From assembly GCA_035541735.1 (NCBI GenBank), contig DATKMS010000349.1, forward strand, positions 1 to 9,455: DNA of 9,455 bases, read 5' to 3'. The stretch's first letter is position 1; each line of letters begins with the position of its first letter. This DNA is from DATKMS01 sp035541735 (GTDB lineage Bacteria > Desulfobacterota > Binatia > HRBIN30). The translations under genes and the position numbers were made by a program. The notes beneath the pieces are model-generated. The model was not told the DNA's origin. It made no database searches and worked only from the letters and a program-made list of their open reading frames with translations. This document shows positions 1 through 4,671 of this stretch, piece by piece.

Positions 1-56
1 ACCTTTACTTGATTCGCCTCGAAGGGTTGACGCCTTCTCCTCGCAAACGGAGCCGG

Positions 57-284
57 TCACTGAATGCCCGCCAGCCACTGCTTCGACCTCTCCAAGGCCG
101 CGACTTCATCCGGCCAGAGGCGACACGAATTGGCGAACAGATCGTGCAGCGCCTCGTTGCTCGGATACGGCTGCAGTAGCGTCGTCAGCTCGTGGTAGCA
201 GAACGGATGCTCCATGGTGAACAACCGCGACAACCGCTGCGTGCCCGAGCGCGCCGGCGCGGCGACGCTGAACAGATAGATCAT
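57..284 (-). CDS. Sulfotransferase-like N-terminal fragment or short protein
   Basis: A 75-residue reading frame starts at ATG 284-282 and stops at TGA 59-57. The first residues read MIYLFSVAAPARSGTQRLSRL, a hydrophobic strand followed by a PxRSGTxxL motif. This resembles the 5'-phosphosulfate loop (PAPS-binding P-loop) at the N-terminus of sulfotransferases, and the following FTMEHPFCYHEL fits the region after that loop. Known family members usually exceed 200 residues, so this is either the start of a gene cut by a stop or frameshift, or a short relative. The stop overlaps a possible GTG (GTGA, 60-57) whose frame stays open to the window edge, but its residues do not look like a continuing sulfotransferase. 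A weak purine stretch (GAAGAAG) precedes the ATG. The polysaccharide context suits a sulfate-transfer role. Family assignment is an inference from one motif. Confidence 0.5.
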   Translation of the reverse strand: MIYLFSVAAPARSGTQRLSRLFTMEHPFCYHELTTLLQPYPSNEALHDLFANSCRLWPDEVAALERSKQWLAGIQ

Positions 285-406
285 GGGTCTTCTTCAGCCT
301 GAGTGGGTAGACGAAGAAATCTGGGCAGCGGAAAAACTTGCGGCAAAAGGGCGCGTCGGGTTTGGCACCGCGCGAAGAATTGGAGCGATGGGCGGGCGCG
401 ACGCCA

Positions 407-534
407 AGCGCCCGGGGCTGCACCCCGGGCTATGGAGTGCCGCCCCTCCGGGGCTGAGGACCGCGTGATTGCTGCCCTTCAACCATCAGCCCCGCAGGGG
501 CGGTACTCACAAGCCAGGGGTGAAGCCCCTGGCT
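407..534. repeat. Inverted pair of REP-like units (BIME-like)
   Basis: Two ~52-nt units face each other, at 407-459 (plus) and 483-534 (minus). Both share the order: outer stem (GCCCGGGG/CCCCGGGC at 410-430; AGCCAGGGG/CCCCTGGCT, a perfect 9-bp stem, at 512-534), then GGCT, about 7 bases, then an inner stem of the form CCGCCCCTNCGGGGCTGA. The pair fills the middle of the 321-bp gap 285-605 between the ATPase gene and the sulfotransferase-like gene. The hairpins lie 72 nt or more past the ATPase stop and lack a following T-run, so they are not classical terminators, though they could stabilise the mRNA 3' end. I see no other gene in this gap. The same unit occurs again at 1991-2096. Confidence 0.85.
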
Positions 535-605
535 CAGCCATGTTGGCGGCTGTTGTTGTTCACTGCTCTGCCACTTCCCAAGATCCACTCGCATCGCCTT
601 CTTCT

Positions 606-1898
606 TCATCCCCCGCGCCCCCAGGCGACCGCGCTGGCCGATGTGCCGTCACTGTCCCCATCGACCCGCCACTCCAACGTCGGCCGCAGCACCTCCGCTC
701 CGGCGATGTCGACGGGGGCGTCGACCACCTCGAAGCCGAGCGCGTTGGCGATGCGATGGTGCGTCTTGACCTGCGGCGACCAGACGATCAGCTCGACCCC
801 ATAGTGGCCCGGCGCCAACCACGCGCCGGGGATGCGCACGCGGCTGCAGTGCCGGCCCGGCACGCCGACGCGGCCATCGAGCGACGCACAATCCGAAGTC
901 GCGGTGTACAGGACCGGGATGTTGCGTTCGTTGTGCAGGCGCAGCCCGATGCGCAACCCGTCGATCGGCCGGTCCACGTCGTACTCCACTGCAATCGAGA
1001 AGGGGTCGGCGTACGGAATGGTGGAGCGCGCCTGCCCGCGATCGTTGAACACGTCGGCCTGCATCACCGCCACCCCGTGCGACTGCACGCGCGCGTCCAG
1101 CAGACTTCCCGCTGCCTGGGGCTGCGCGCCGCCCACATAGCGCGACACCACCGTCGCCGGATCACCCTCCGCGGCCACCGCGCCAGCTTCCAACCAGATG
1201 CAGCGCGCGCACAGTTGCAGGATGAAGCCCATGTTGTGGCTCACCAGCAGGATCGTCCGCCCGCTGTCGCGGGCCTCCTCGATCTTCCGCATGCACTTCT
1301 TCTGGAAGGCGACATCGCCCACCGCCAGCACCTCGTCGACGATGAGCACCTCCGGGTCGAGCTGCGCTGCCACGGCGAACCCGAGCCGCACGTGCATGCC
1401 GCTCGAATAGCGCTTGACGGGTGTGTCGATGAAGCGGTCGATCTCGGAGAACGCCACGATCTCGTCGAACTTGCGGTCGATCTCGGCCTTGCGCAAGCCC
1501 AGAATGGCGCCGTTCAGATAGACGTTCTCGCGGCCGGTCAGCTCCGGATTGAAGCCGGTGCCGACTTCCAACAAGGAGGCAACCCGCCCGTAGACGGCGA
1601 CCCGCCCTTCGGTCGGCTTGGTGACCCGCGACAGAATCTTGAGCAGCGTACTCTTGCCGGCGCCGTTGCGGCCGATGATGCCCAGGATCTCGCCGCTCTT
1701 GATCTCGAAGGAGACGTTGCGCAGCGCCCAGAAGGTATCGGACCGCGGTCGGCGGGCCGGCGCCGCACGCCCGCGGCGCCACAGACGCAGCGGCGCAGCC
1801 AGCGTGTCGCTGAGCATGTCGCGCAACGTGTCCGGCTGCTCGCGCCGGGCGCCGATCTCGTAGCGTTTTCCCAGTCCCTCGGTGCGAATGGCAATCAT
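606..1898 (-). CDS. wzt: Polysaccharide ABC exporter, ATP-binding subunit (Wzt-like)
   Basis: This 430-residue protein powers export of a lipid-linked or surface polysaccharide across the inner membrane, together with the permease encoded just upstream. The nucleotide-binding domain shows Walker A GRNGAGKST (76-84), the family-typical LLEVGTGFNPELTGREN region (109-124), a variant signature YSSGM (164-168), Walker B VLIVDEV (184-190) and the switch histidine in SHNM (221). From about residue 260 to the end a beta-rich domain follows (for example GLRIGLRLHNER, HYGVELIVWSP). It matches the Wzt C-terminal type, which in known members recognises the polysaccharide end. An insert of about 35 basic, Arg/Pro/Ala-rich residues (20-55) precedes the core strand FWALRNVSFEIKSGE. 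The ATG at 1898-1896 gives the normal ABC start (MIAIRTEGLGKRY), but no good Shine-Dalgarno sequence precedes it. The gene symbol is by family; the substrate is unknown. Confidence 0.93.
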   Translation of the reverse strand: MIAIRTEGLGKRYEIGARREQPDTLRDMLSDTLAAPLRLWRRGRAAPARRPRSDTFWALRNVSFEIKSGEILGIIGRNGAGKSTLLKILSRVTKPTEGRVAVYGRVASLLEVGTGFNPELTGRENVYLNGAILGLRKAEIDRKFDEIVAFSEIDRFIDTPVKRYSSGMHVRLGFAVAAQLDPEVLIVDEVLAVGDVAFQKKCMRKIEEARDSGRTILLVSHNMGFILQLCARCIWLEAGAVAAEGDPATVVSRYVGGAQPQAAGSLLDARVQSHGVAVMQADVFNDRGQARSTIPYADPFSIAVEYDVDRPIDGLRIGLRLHNERNIPVLYTATSDCASLDGRVGVPGRHCSRVRIPGAWLAPGHYGVELIVWSPQVKTHHRIANALGFEVVDAPVDIAGAEVLRPTLEWRVDGDSDGTSASAVAWGRGG

Positions 1899-1923
1899 AG
1901 GGGAATTTCGGATTTGGGATTTC

Positions 1924-2181
1924 GTAACCGTTTAGCCTGGTGAAGGCGACCCCTGCCGCCTGGGGCGCGTGCCAAACGCCAGCCCTAACTGCCCCAGGCT
2001 GATGTCTGTCCGCCCCGTTTGGGGCTGTTGATTTTCCACCTTGGGGAAAGCGTTTGCCTTGAGCCCTGAAGGGGCGGCCAGACGATAGCCTGGGGCAGCA
2101 CGGTTAGGAGGTCGACAGCCGCCCCAGGCGGTGTGAATGGTGAGGCCCAACGGTCCCACTTCAGACGTCTAAACCGGTTAC
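1924..2181. mobile_element. MITE-like palindromic element with flanking direct repeats
   Basis: A non-coding ~258-bp stretch ends in inverted repeats: GTAACCGTTTAG at 1924-1935, and CTAAACCGGTTAC at 2169-2181, which differ by one inserted base. Inside, matching arms nest toward the centre: GCCTGGGGC 1958-1966 with GCCCCAGGC 2121-2129, and GCCCCAGGC 1991-1999 with GCCTGGGGC 2088-2096. The 9-mer GGGATTTCG lies directly at both outer edges (1916-1924 and 2182-2190; 8 bp if G1924 belongs to the terminus), as a target-site duplication would. Removing the element plus one copy rejoins a 7-nt tandem tract. No reading frame within it looks coding, so any movement would need a transposase supplied elsewhere. 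It sits between the two halves of the ABC exporter. Confidence 0.72.
1991..2096. repeat. Second inverted pair of the REP-like unit
   Basis: Units at 1991-2031 (plus) and 2057-2096 (minus) each read GCCCCAGGCT, about 7-8 bases containing GTCTG, then a CCGCCCC...GGGCT hairpin (GCCCCGTTTGGGGC at 2012-2025 is a 5-bp stem). The order and most bases match the pair at 407-534, so the four copies form one family in two inverted pairs. These copies form the centre of the larger palindromic element between the permease and ATPase genes. Confidence 0.75.
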
Positions 2182-2239
2182 GGGATTTCGGATTGAGCTA
2201 CTGCCCACCTGATGCGGCTTCCGCAATCCGCAATTCCCC

Positions 2240-3130
2240 TCAGTGTATATCCGCAAACGCCCATTCTACGCGGCGGAAGTAAAAGACGCCGCTCGCCAGC
2301 GTAAGCAAGGCCACCGATACCGATGCCGCGAGCACGGGAAGCTCGACCGCTCCGCTGCCCAGCAGCGCCCAGCGGAAGCCCTCGACGACGCTGGTCATCG
2401 GGTTCAAGCCGTAGAGTGTGCGCCACGGCTGCGCCAGAACGCTGCTCGGGTACGCAATCGGCGTGACGAACAGCCAGAACTGCATGACAAACGGGATTGC
2501 CTGTCCGATGTCGCGGTAGCGCAGGTTCAACACGGAGAACCACAGGCCCACCGCCAGGAGCGCCACCACCGCCAGGAGCAGGAAGAGCGGCAGCCAGAGG
2601 GTGCGCAGCGTCGGCAGCATGCCGTAGCACAGCATCATCACCACCAGCACCACGAACGCCATGGCGAAGTCGACGAGGCCCGAGAGCACCTTGGCCAGCG
2701 GGATCAGCAGGCGCGGGAAGTACACCTTGCTGAGGATACTGCCGCTCTCCACCAGACACGTCGTCGTCTTGGAGAGGCCGTTGGAGAAGAAGGTCCACGG
2801 GACCAACGCGGCGTAGCTGAAGATCGGGTACGGCACGCCGTCCGACGGCATCTTCGCCAAGCGGCCGAAGAGCAGCGTGAAGACGGCCATCGTCAGGATC
2901 GGCTGGAGGATCGCCCACGCGCCACCGAGGACGGTTTGCTTATAGCGCACCTTGATGTCGCGCCAGATCAGGAAGTAGAGCAGCTCGCGGTACTCCCACA
3001 GCTCGCTGAAGCTGACCGGTTTCCAGCCGCGTGGGGGTTCGATGATCAGCGGTTGGAGGACCGTTCCATCCTCTGATCGCGGCGTATAGCTCCGCCCATG
3101 CGGCGCCTGCTCCGCCAGTGCTGTGCTCAT
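2240..3130 (-). CDS. wzm: Polysaccharide ABC exporter, permease subunit (Wzm-like)
   Basis: This 296-residue ABC-2 type membrane protein forms the channel partner of the downstream ATPase. After a polar N-terminus of about 35 residues comes the family's amphipathic entry region ELWEYRELLYFLIWRDIKVR (44-61), then KQTVLGGAWAILQPI. About six hydrophobic segments follow, including AILQPILTMAVFTLLFG, FAMAFVVLVVMMLCYG, LFLLLAVVALLAVGLWF and VMQFWLFVTPIAYP. The conserved NLRYRDIG (202-209) and LNPMTSVVEGFRWALLG (242-258) are typical of O-antigen, teichoic acid and capsule exporters. The ATG at 3130-3128 is preferred over an upstream in-frame GTG (3148) because AGGAG stands five bases before it. The gene begins 52 nt after the regulator stop, which suggests an operon. 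Its stop lies 341 nt before the ATPase start, wider than usual for this pair because of the inserted repeats. Confidence 0.94.
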   Translation of the reverse strand: MSTALAEQAPHGRSYTPRSEDGTVLQPLIIEPPRGWKPVSFSELWEYRELLYFLIWRDIKVRYKQTVLGGAWAILQPILTMAVFTLLFGRLAKMPSDGVPYPIFSYAALVPWTFFSNGLSKTTTCLVESGSILSKVYFPRLLIPLAKVLSGLVDFAMAFVVLVVMMLCYGMLPTLRTLWLPLFLLLAVVALLAVGLWFSVLNLRYRDIGQAIPFVMQFWLFVTPIAYPSSVLAQPWRTLYGLNPMTSVVEGFRWALLGSGAVELPVLAASVSVALLTLASGVFYFRRVEWAFADIH

Positions 3131-3132
3131 TT

Positions 3133-3137
3133 CTCCT
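3133..3137 (-). promoter_or_regulatory. Shine-Dalgarno site fixing the permease start
   Basis: The minus strand reads CACAGGAGAA then ATG, so AGGAG (3137-3133) is five bases from the ATG at 3130. This is the strongest ribosome-binding site in the window and decides against the longer GTG start at 3148. Confidence 0.85.
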
Positions 3138-3182
3138 GTGTCCGCCACGCCGCCGCGGCAGCGCCGGCTACCACCGACCCCG

Positions 3183-3680
3183 CTACTCGCGCGCGCGGCT
3201 CACTGCATCCGGCCACTCGATGTGTACGTCGGCCGCGTCGGCGCGTAACAGCGGAAGCGTAGCCTCGTCGGCCACCGGCACTCCCTGTTCCAAACACGTC
3301 AACCGGCAGATGTCGGCCAGATCATCCTCCCCGGCGATGCGCACCGCGTTGAAGCCCGCCGCGCGCACCTCGGACAGCCGCAGGCGGGCGGTCTGCCGCA
3401 TCTCGCGATAGAAGCGCATGCTGCGTTCGACAAACGATTTCCCCAGCCGTGCCTTCTCGGTGATGCCATGCGGGGTCAGGATGTAACGCCAGCGCCAGCG
3501 GCCGATGCGCGTGATGTGGATGTAGCCGTCGGCGGCAAAGCGCTTCAGGTACCAGTTGACGGTGCCGACCGCGACGCCGACACGCGCCGCCAGGTCGGCC
3601 TGCGTGGTCTCGGGCTGCGCCTCGACCGCATCGAGCAAGCGCAACTGCGCATGCTTATCTATCGGCGGCGGCTCCTTCAC
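3183..3680 (-). CDS. EPS-associated MarR-like winged-helix regulator with C-terminal extension
   Basis: This DNA-binding protein probably controls the exporter genes that follow it. From the GTG at 3680 it has 165 residues. KHAQLRLLDAVEAQPETTQADLAARVGVAVGTVNWYLKRF (9-48) forms the helices and the recognition helix. The wing is GYIHITRIGRWRWRYILTPHGITEKARL (52-79), close to the small EPS-associated MarR-type regulators. Those end near the helix that here spans about 80-107, so the last ~55 residues are extra. AVRIAGEDDLADICRLTCLEQGVPVADE (112-139) looks like a beta-alpha-beta start of a Rossmann-type sensor. The GTG start is chosen for GAGG six bases upstream and because the conserved part begins shortly after. 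GTG 3710 is an alternative without a ribosome site, and GTG 3824 would read through the promoter-like region. The gap to the permease is 52 nt. Confidence 0.8.
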   Translation of the reverse strand: MKEPPPIDKHAQLRLLDAVEAQPETTQADLAARVGVAVGTVNWYLKRFAADGYIHITRIGRWRWRYILTPHGITEKARLGKSFVERSMRFYREMRQTARLRLSEVRAAGFNAVRIAGEDDLADICRLTCLEQGVPVADEATLPLLRADAADVHIEWPDAVSRARE

Positions 3681-3719
3681 CTTCGCCCTCGTATCCAACC
3701 GGACGCCCACGGATTCAGT

Positions 3720-3733
3720 CGTTGAATTCAACG
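3720..3733. promoter_or_regulatory. Perfect 14-bp palindrome, candidate operator
   Basis: CGTTGAATTCAACG is its own reverse complement, and the outer TTC/GAA adds partial symmetry. It lies 40 nt upstream of the chosen regulator start and just downstream of a TTGACA-like box. That position fits a site where a dimeric winged-helix protein represses its own operon. The role is inferred from symmetry and position only. Confidence 0.5.
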
Positions 3734-3738
3734 GTCGA

Positions 3739-3769
3739 ATTGTTCGCACGAGGGGGGAGAGGATGTCAA
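3739..3769 (-). promoter_or_regulatory. Candidate promoter for the regulator-exporter operon
   Basis: The minus strand carries a perfect TTGACA at 3769-3764. The best -10 candidate is AACAAT at 3744-3739 (4 of 6 consensus positions) with a long 19-bp spacer; shorter spacings give poorer boxes. The 14-bp palindrome begins six bases downstream, where a bound repressor would block transcription. The -35 match is good and the -10 weak. Confidence 0.35.
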
Positions 3770-3882
3770 GAAAAATGTGCGGTCTGGCGGTTTGGCGTAA
3801 GACGCCCCCGCTTCGGTGACACACGAAGTCACGGGCATAGGGGGAGCAGCGTTCCAGGCAGAGTCGCTCGTTAGATGGTCCC

Positions 3883-3945
3883 TACGCCGCAGGCGTTGCG
3901 CAACATAGCCCAGGGTTGCCGCGTCTCTTTGCGGCTACCCTGGGC
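3883..3945 (+). repeat. Left inverted hairpin repeat of the transposase element
   Basis: Reading inward there are three palindromes in a row: ACGCC-GCA-GGCGT; the 10-bp palindrome GTTGCGCAAC; and a large hairpin at 3908-3945 with a 9-bp stem GCCCAGGGT/ACCCTGGGC, a T-T mismatch, a further 5-bp stem GCCGC/GCGGC and an 8-base loop. The reverse complement recurs at 4528-4586. Confidence 0.85.
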
Positions 3946-3994
3946 CGCTCGTTTGGAACAGTCGTCAACGCTGAAGGGGTTGCGCCACACCGCC

Positions 3995-4450
3995 TCAATC
4001 CCACACGTACCGTTCATCGTATGCCACGTCGTGGGCATCGAGCAGCTTGCGGAACTCCGTCTGAAAATCGAACTTGTGGTGATGCTCCTCTTGCCTTTCG
4101 ATATAGCGTTCCACCTCTCGACTCAGCGACTGGCTCACCGAGAATGCGCCATATCCGGCCTGCCACTGAAACGCGCGCCGTGAGGCGCTCTGCGTCTTGG
4201 CCCACTGCGCGGACACGCGTTTGAGTTCCTTGACCCACTCGGCGACTGTGATGGTGCGGCCTTGCCGTGCCAGGCAGTGCACATGATCGGCGACGCCACC
4301 AACGTGGATCACTGGGCAACCCAGGCGCGCAGAGATAGCGCCAAGGTAGCGATGCATTGCTGCCCGATCGGTGCCGTTCGCAAGCAGGGGGCACCGTTCT
4401 TTGGTTGAGAAGACGAGGTGAACAAGAATATTTGATAGAGACTGTGCCAT
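3995..4450 (-). CDS. REP-associated Y1 (IS200-like) transposase
   Basis: This 151-residue HUH-class single-strand transposase nicks DNA next to hairpin structures through a tyrosine linkage. The HUH metal-binding pair is in ADHVHCL (H56, H58). The catalytic tyrosine is most likely Y116 in VERYIERQEEHHH, a pattern typical of the Y1_Tnp superfamily. The start MAQSLSNILVHLVFSTKERCP matches the family's usual N-terminus, so the ATG at 4450 is preferred over an in-frame TTG at 4486 that would add 12 unrelated residues. Length is normal and no stop or frameshift is seen, so it may be functional. No strong ribosome-binding site precedes it, fitting the low expression expected of such genes. A small hairpin (4493-4507) lies upstream. 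It is unrelated in function to the polysaccharide genes around it. Confidence 0.9.
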   Translation of the reverse strand: MAQSLSNILVHLVFSTKERCPLLANGTDRAAMHRYLGAISARLGCPVIHVGGVADHVHCLARQGRTITVAEWVKELKRVSAQWAKTQSASRRAFQWQAGYGAFSVSQSLSREVERYIERQEEHHHKFDFQTEFRKLLDAHDVAYDERYVWD

Positions 4451-4492
4451 GCCACTAATGTCAACACATGCAGTGCTCCATATCAAGAGCGT

Positions 4493-4507
4493 TACCCTTT
4501 CAGGGTA
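4493..4507. other. Small hairpin upstream of the transposase gene
   Basis: TACCCT-TTC-AGGGTA forms a 6-bp stem with a 3-base loop, between the transposase start and the right inverted repeat. It shares the ACCCT/AGGGT core with the large repeat hairpins. It could be a decayed copy, a recognition site or a control element of the transposase message; the sequence does not decide. Confidence 0.4.
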
Positions 4508-4527
4508 GAAGACCTCCTATTGGGATT

Positions 4528-4586
4528 GCCCAGGGTAGCCGCTACCGCGTCAACCCTGGGCTGTGTTGCGCAACGCCTGCGGCGTA
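4528..4586 (-). repeat. Right inverted hairpin repeat of the transposase element
   Basis: The reverse complement shares TACGCCGCAGGCGTTGCGCA, then AACA(C/T)AGCCCAGGGTTG and GCGGCTACCCTGGGC, with the copy at 3883-3945. Only the loop region differs, plus a 4-base length change. Its large hairpin (4528-4561) keeps the 9-bp GCCCAGGGT/ACCCTGGGC stem with a less perfect inner stem and a short loop. Confidence 0.85.
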
Positions 4587-4643
4587 ACCTGCCGGTCGAC
4601 CGCTTGGAACAGGTCACGCCAATGGGAGCAGAGGGGCAATCCG

Positions 4644-4671
4644 ACACCCAACACCCAACACCTGACACCCT
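4644..4671. repeat. Heptanucleotide tandem tract at the asparagine synthetase stop
   Basis: Four 7-nt units in a row read ACACCCA, ACACCCA, ACACCTG and ACACCCT. The tract overlaps the first two plus-strand bases of the stop codon of the gene at 4670-6610, so it begins exactly at that gene's end. It is a short tandem repeat typical of spacers, with no evident coding role. Confidence 0.7.

Larger units (their letters stand above)
1899..2240. repeat. Outer inverted arms bounding the wzm-wzt spacer
   Basis: The spacer ends are inverted copies of each other. Plus 1899-1919 and the minus reading of 2240-2220 agree at 18 of 21 positions, both starting AGGGGAATT and continuing (T/G)CGGATT. One arm touches the ATPase start codon and the other begins with the last base of the permease stop. 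Within the arms a 7-nt period is visible: AATTTCG, GATTTGG, GATTTCG (1904-1924) and CCGCAAT twice (2221-2234). Nothing in this 341-bp gap looks coding. Confidence 0.7.
3883..4586. mobile_element. RAYT/REP-type element: Y1 transposase between inverted hairpin repeats
   Basis: The transposase gene at 3995-4450 is bounded by two long inverted repeats, 3883-3945 and 4528-4586. They are nearly identical apart from the hairpin loop region. Beyond them a weaker inverted match GTTCCA (3851-3856) / TGGAAC (4605-4610) may mark the true outer ends. The layout matches REP-associated tyrosine transposases, which act on hairpin ends as single strands and usually leave no target duplication. The element separates the asparagine synthetase gene from the regulator. 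Apart from repeats and the transposase, the 314-bp gap 3681-3994 and the 219-bp gap 4451-4669 hold only the regulator's promoter region, a small hairpin and a heptamer tract. Confidence 0.75.

Noticed and set aside
407..534. Intrinsic terminator for the exporter operon
   Set aside because: Strong GC stems are present but no T-run follows on the minus strand, and the inverted-pair layout is better explained as REP units.
434..608. Small minus-strand frame starting at ATG 608, overlapping the ATPase stop (ATGA)
   Set aside because: After some 25 codons it runs into the REP pair and ends there. The Gln/Pro-rich product resembles nothing known, so it may only be a gene start cut by the repeat, if real at all.
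303..1943. Long plus-strand open frame (546 codons) opposite the ATPase gene
   Set aside because: It is the antisense of a gene with clear Walker motifs, and its product is rich in Arg, His, Asp and Ala without recognisable domains. Such frames are common opposite GC-rich genes. It also runs through the REP pair.
2243..3076. Plus-strand open frame (277 codons) opposite the permease
   Set aside because: It is a His/Arg/Gln/Glu-rich shadow of the hydrophobic permease codons, with no start signal or family resemblance.
3953..4612. Direct repeat TTGGAACAG (3953-3961 and 4604-4612) as target duplication of the transposase element
   Set aside because: The left copy lies inside the inverted repeat and the right copy outside, so they do not bracket the same unit. 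HUH transposases also do not normally create target duplications.
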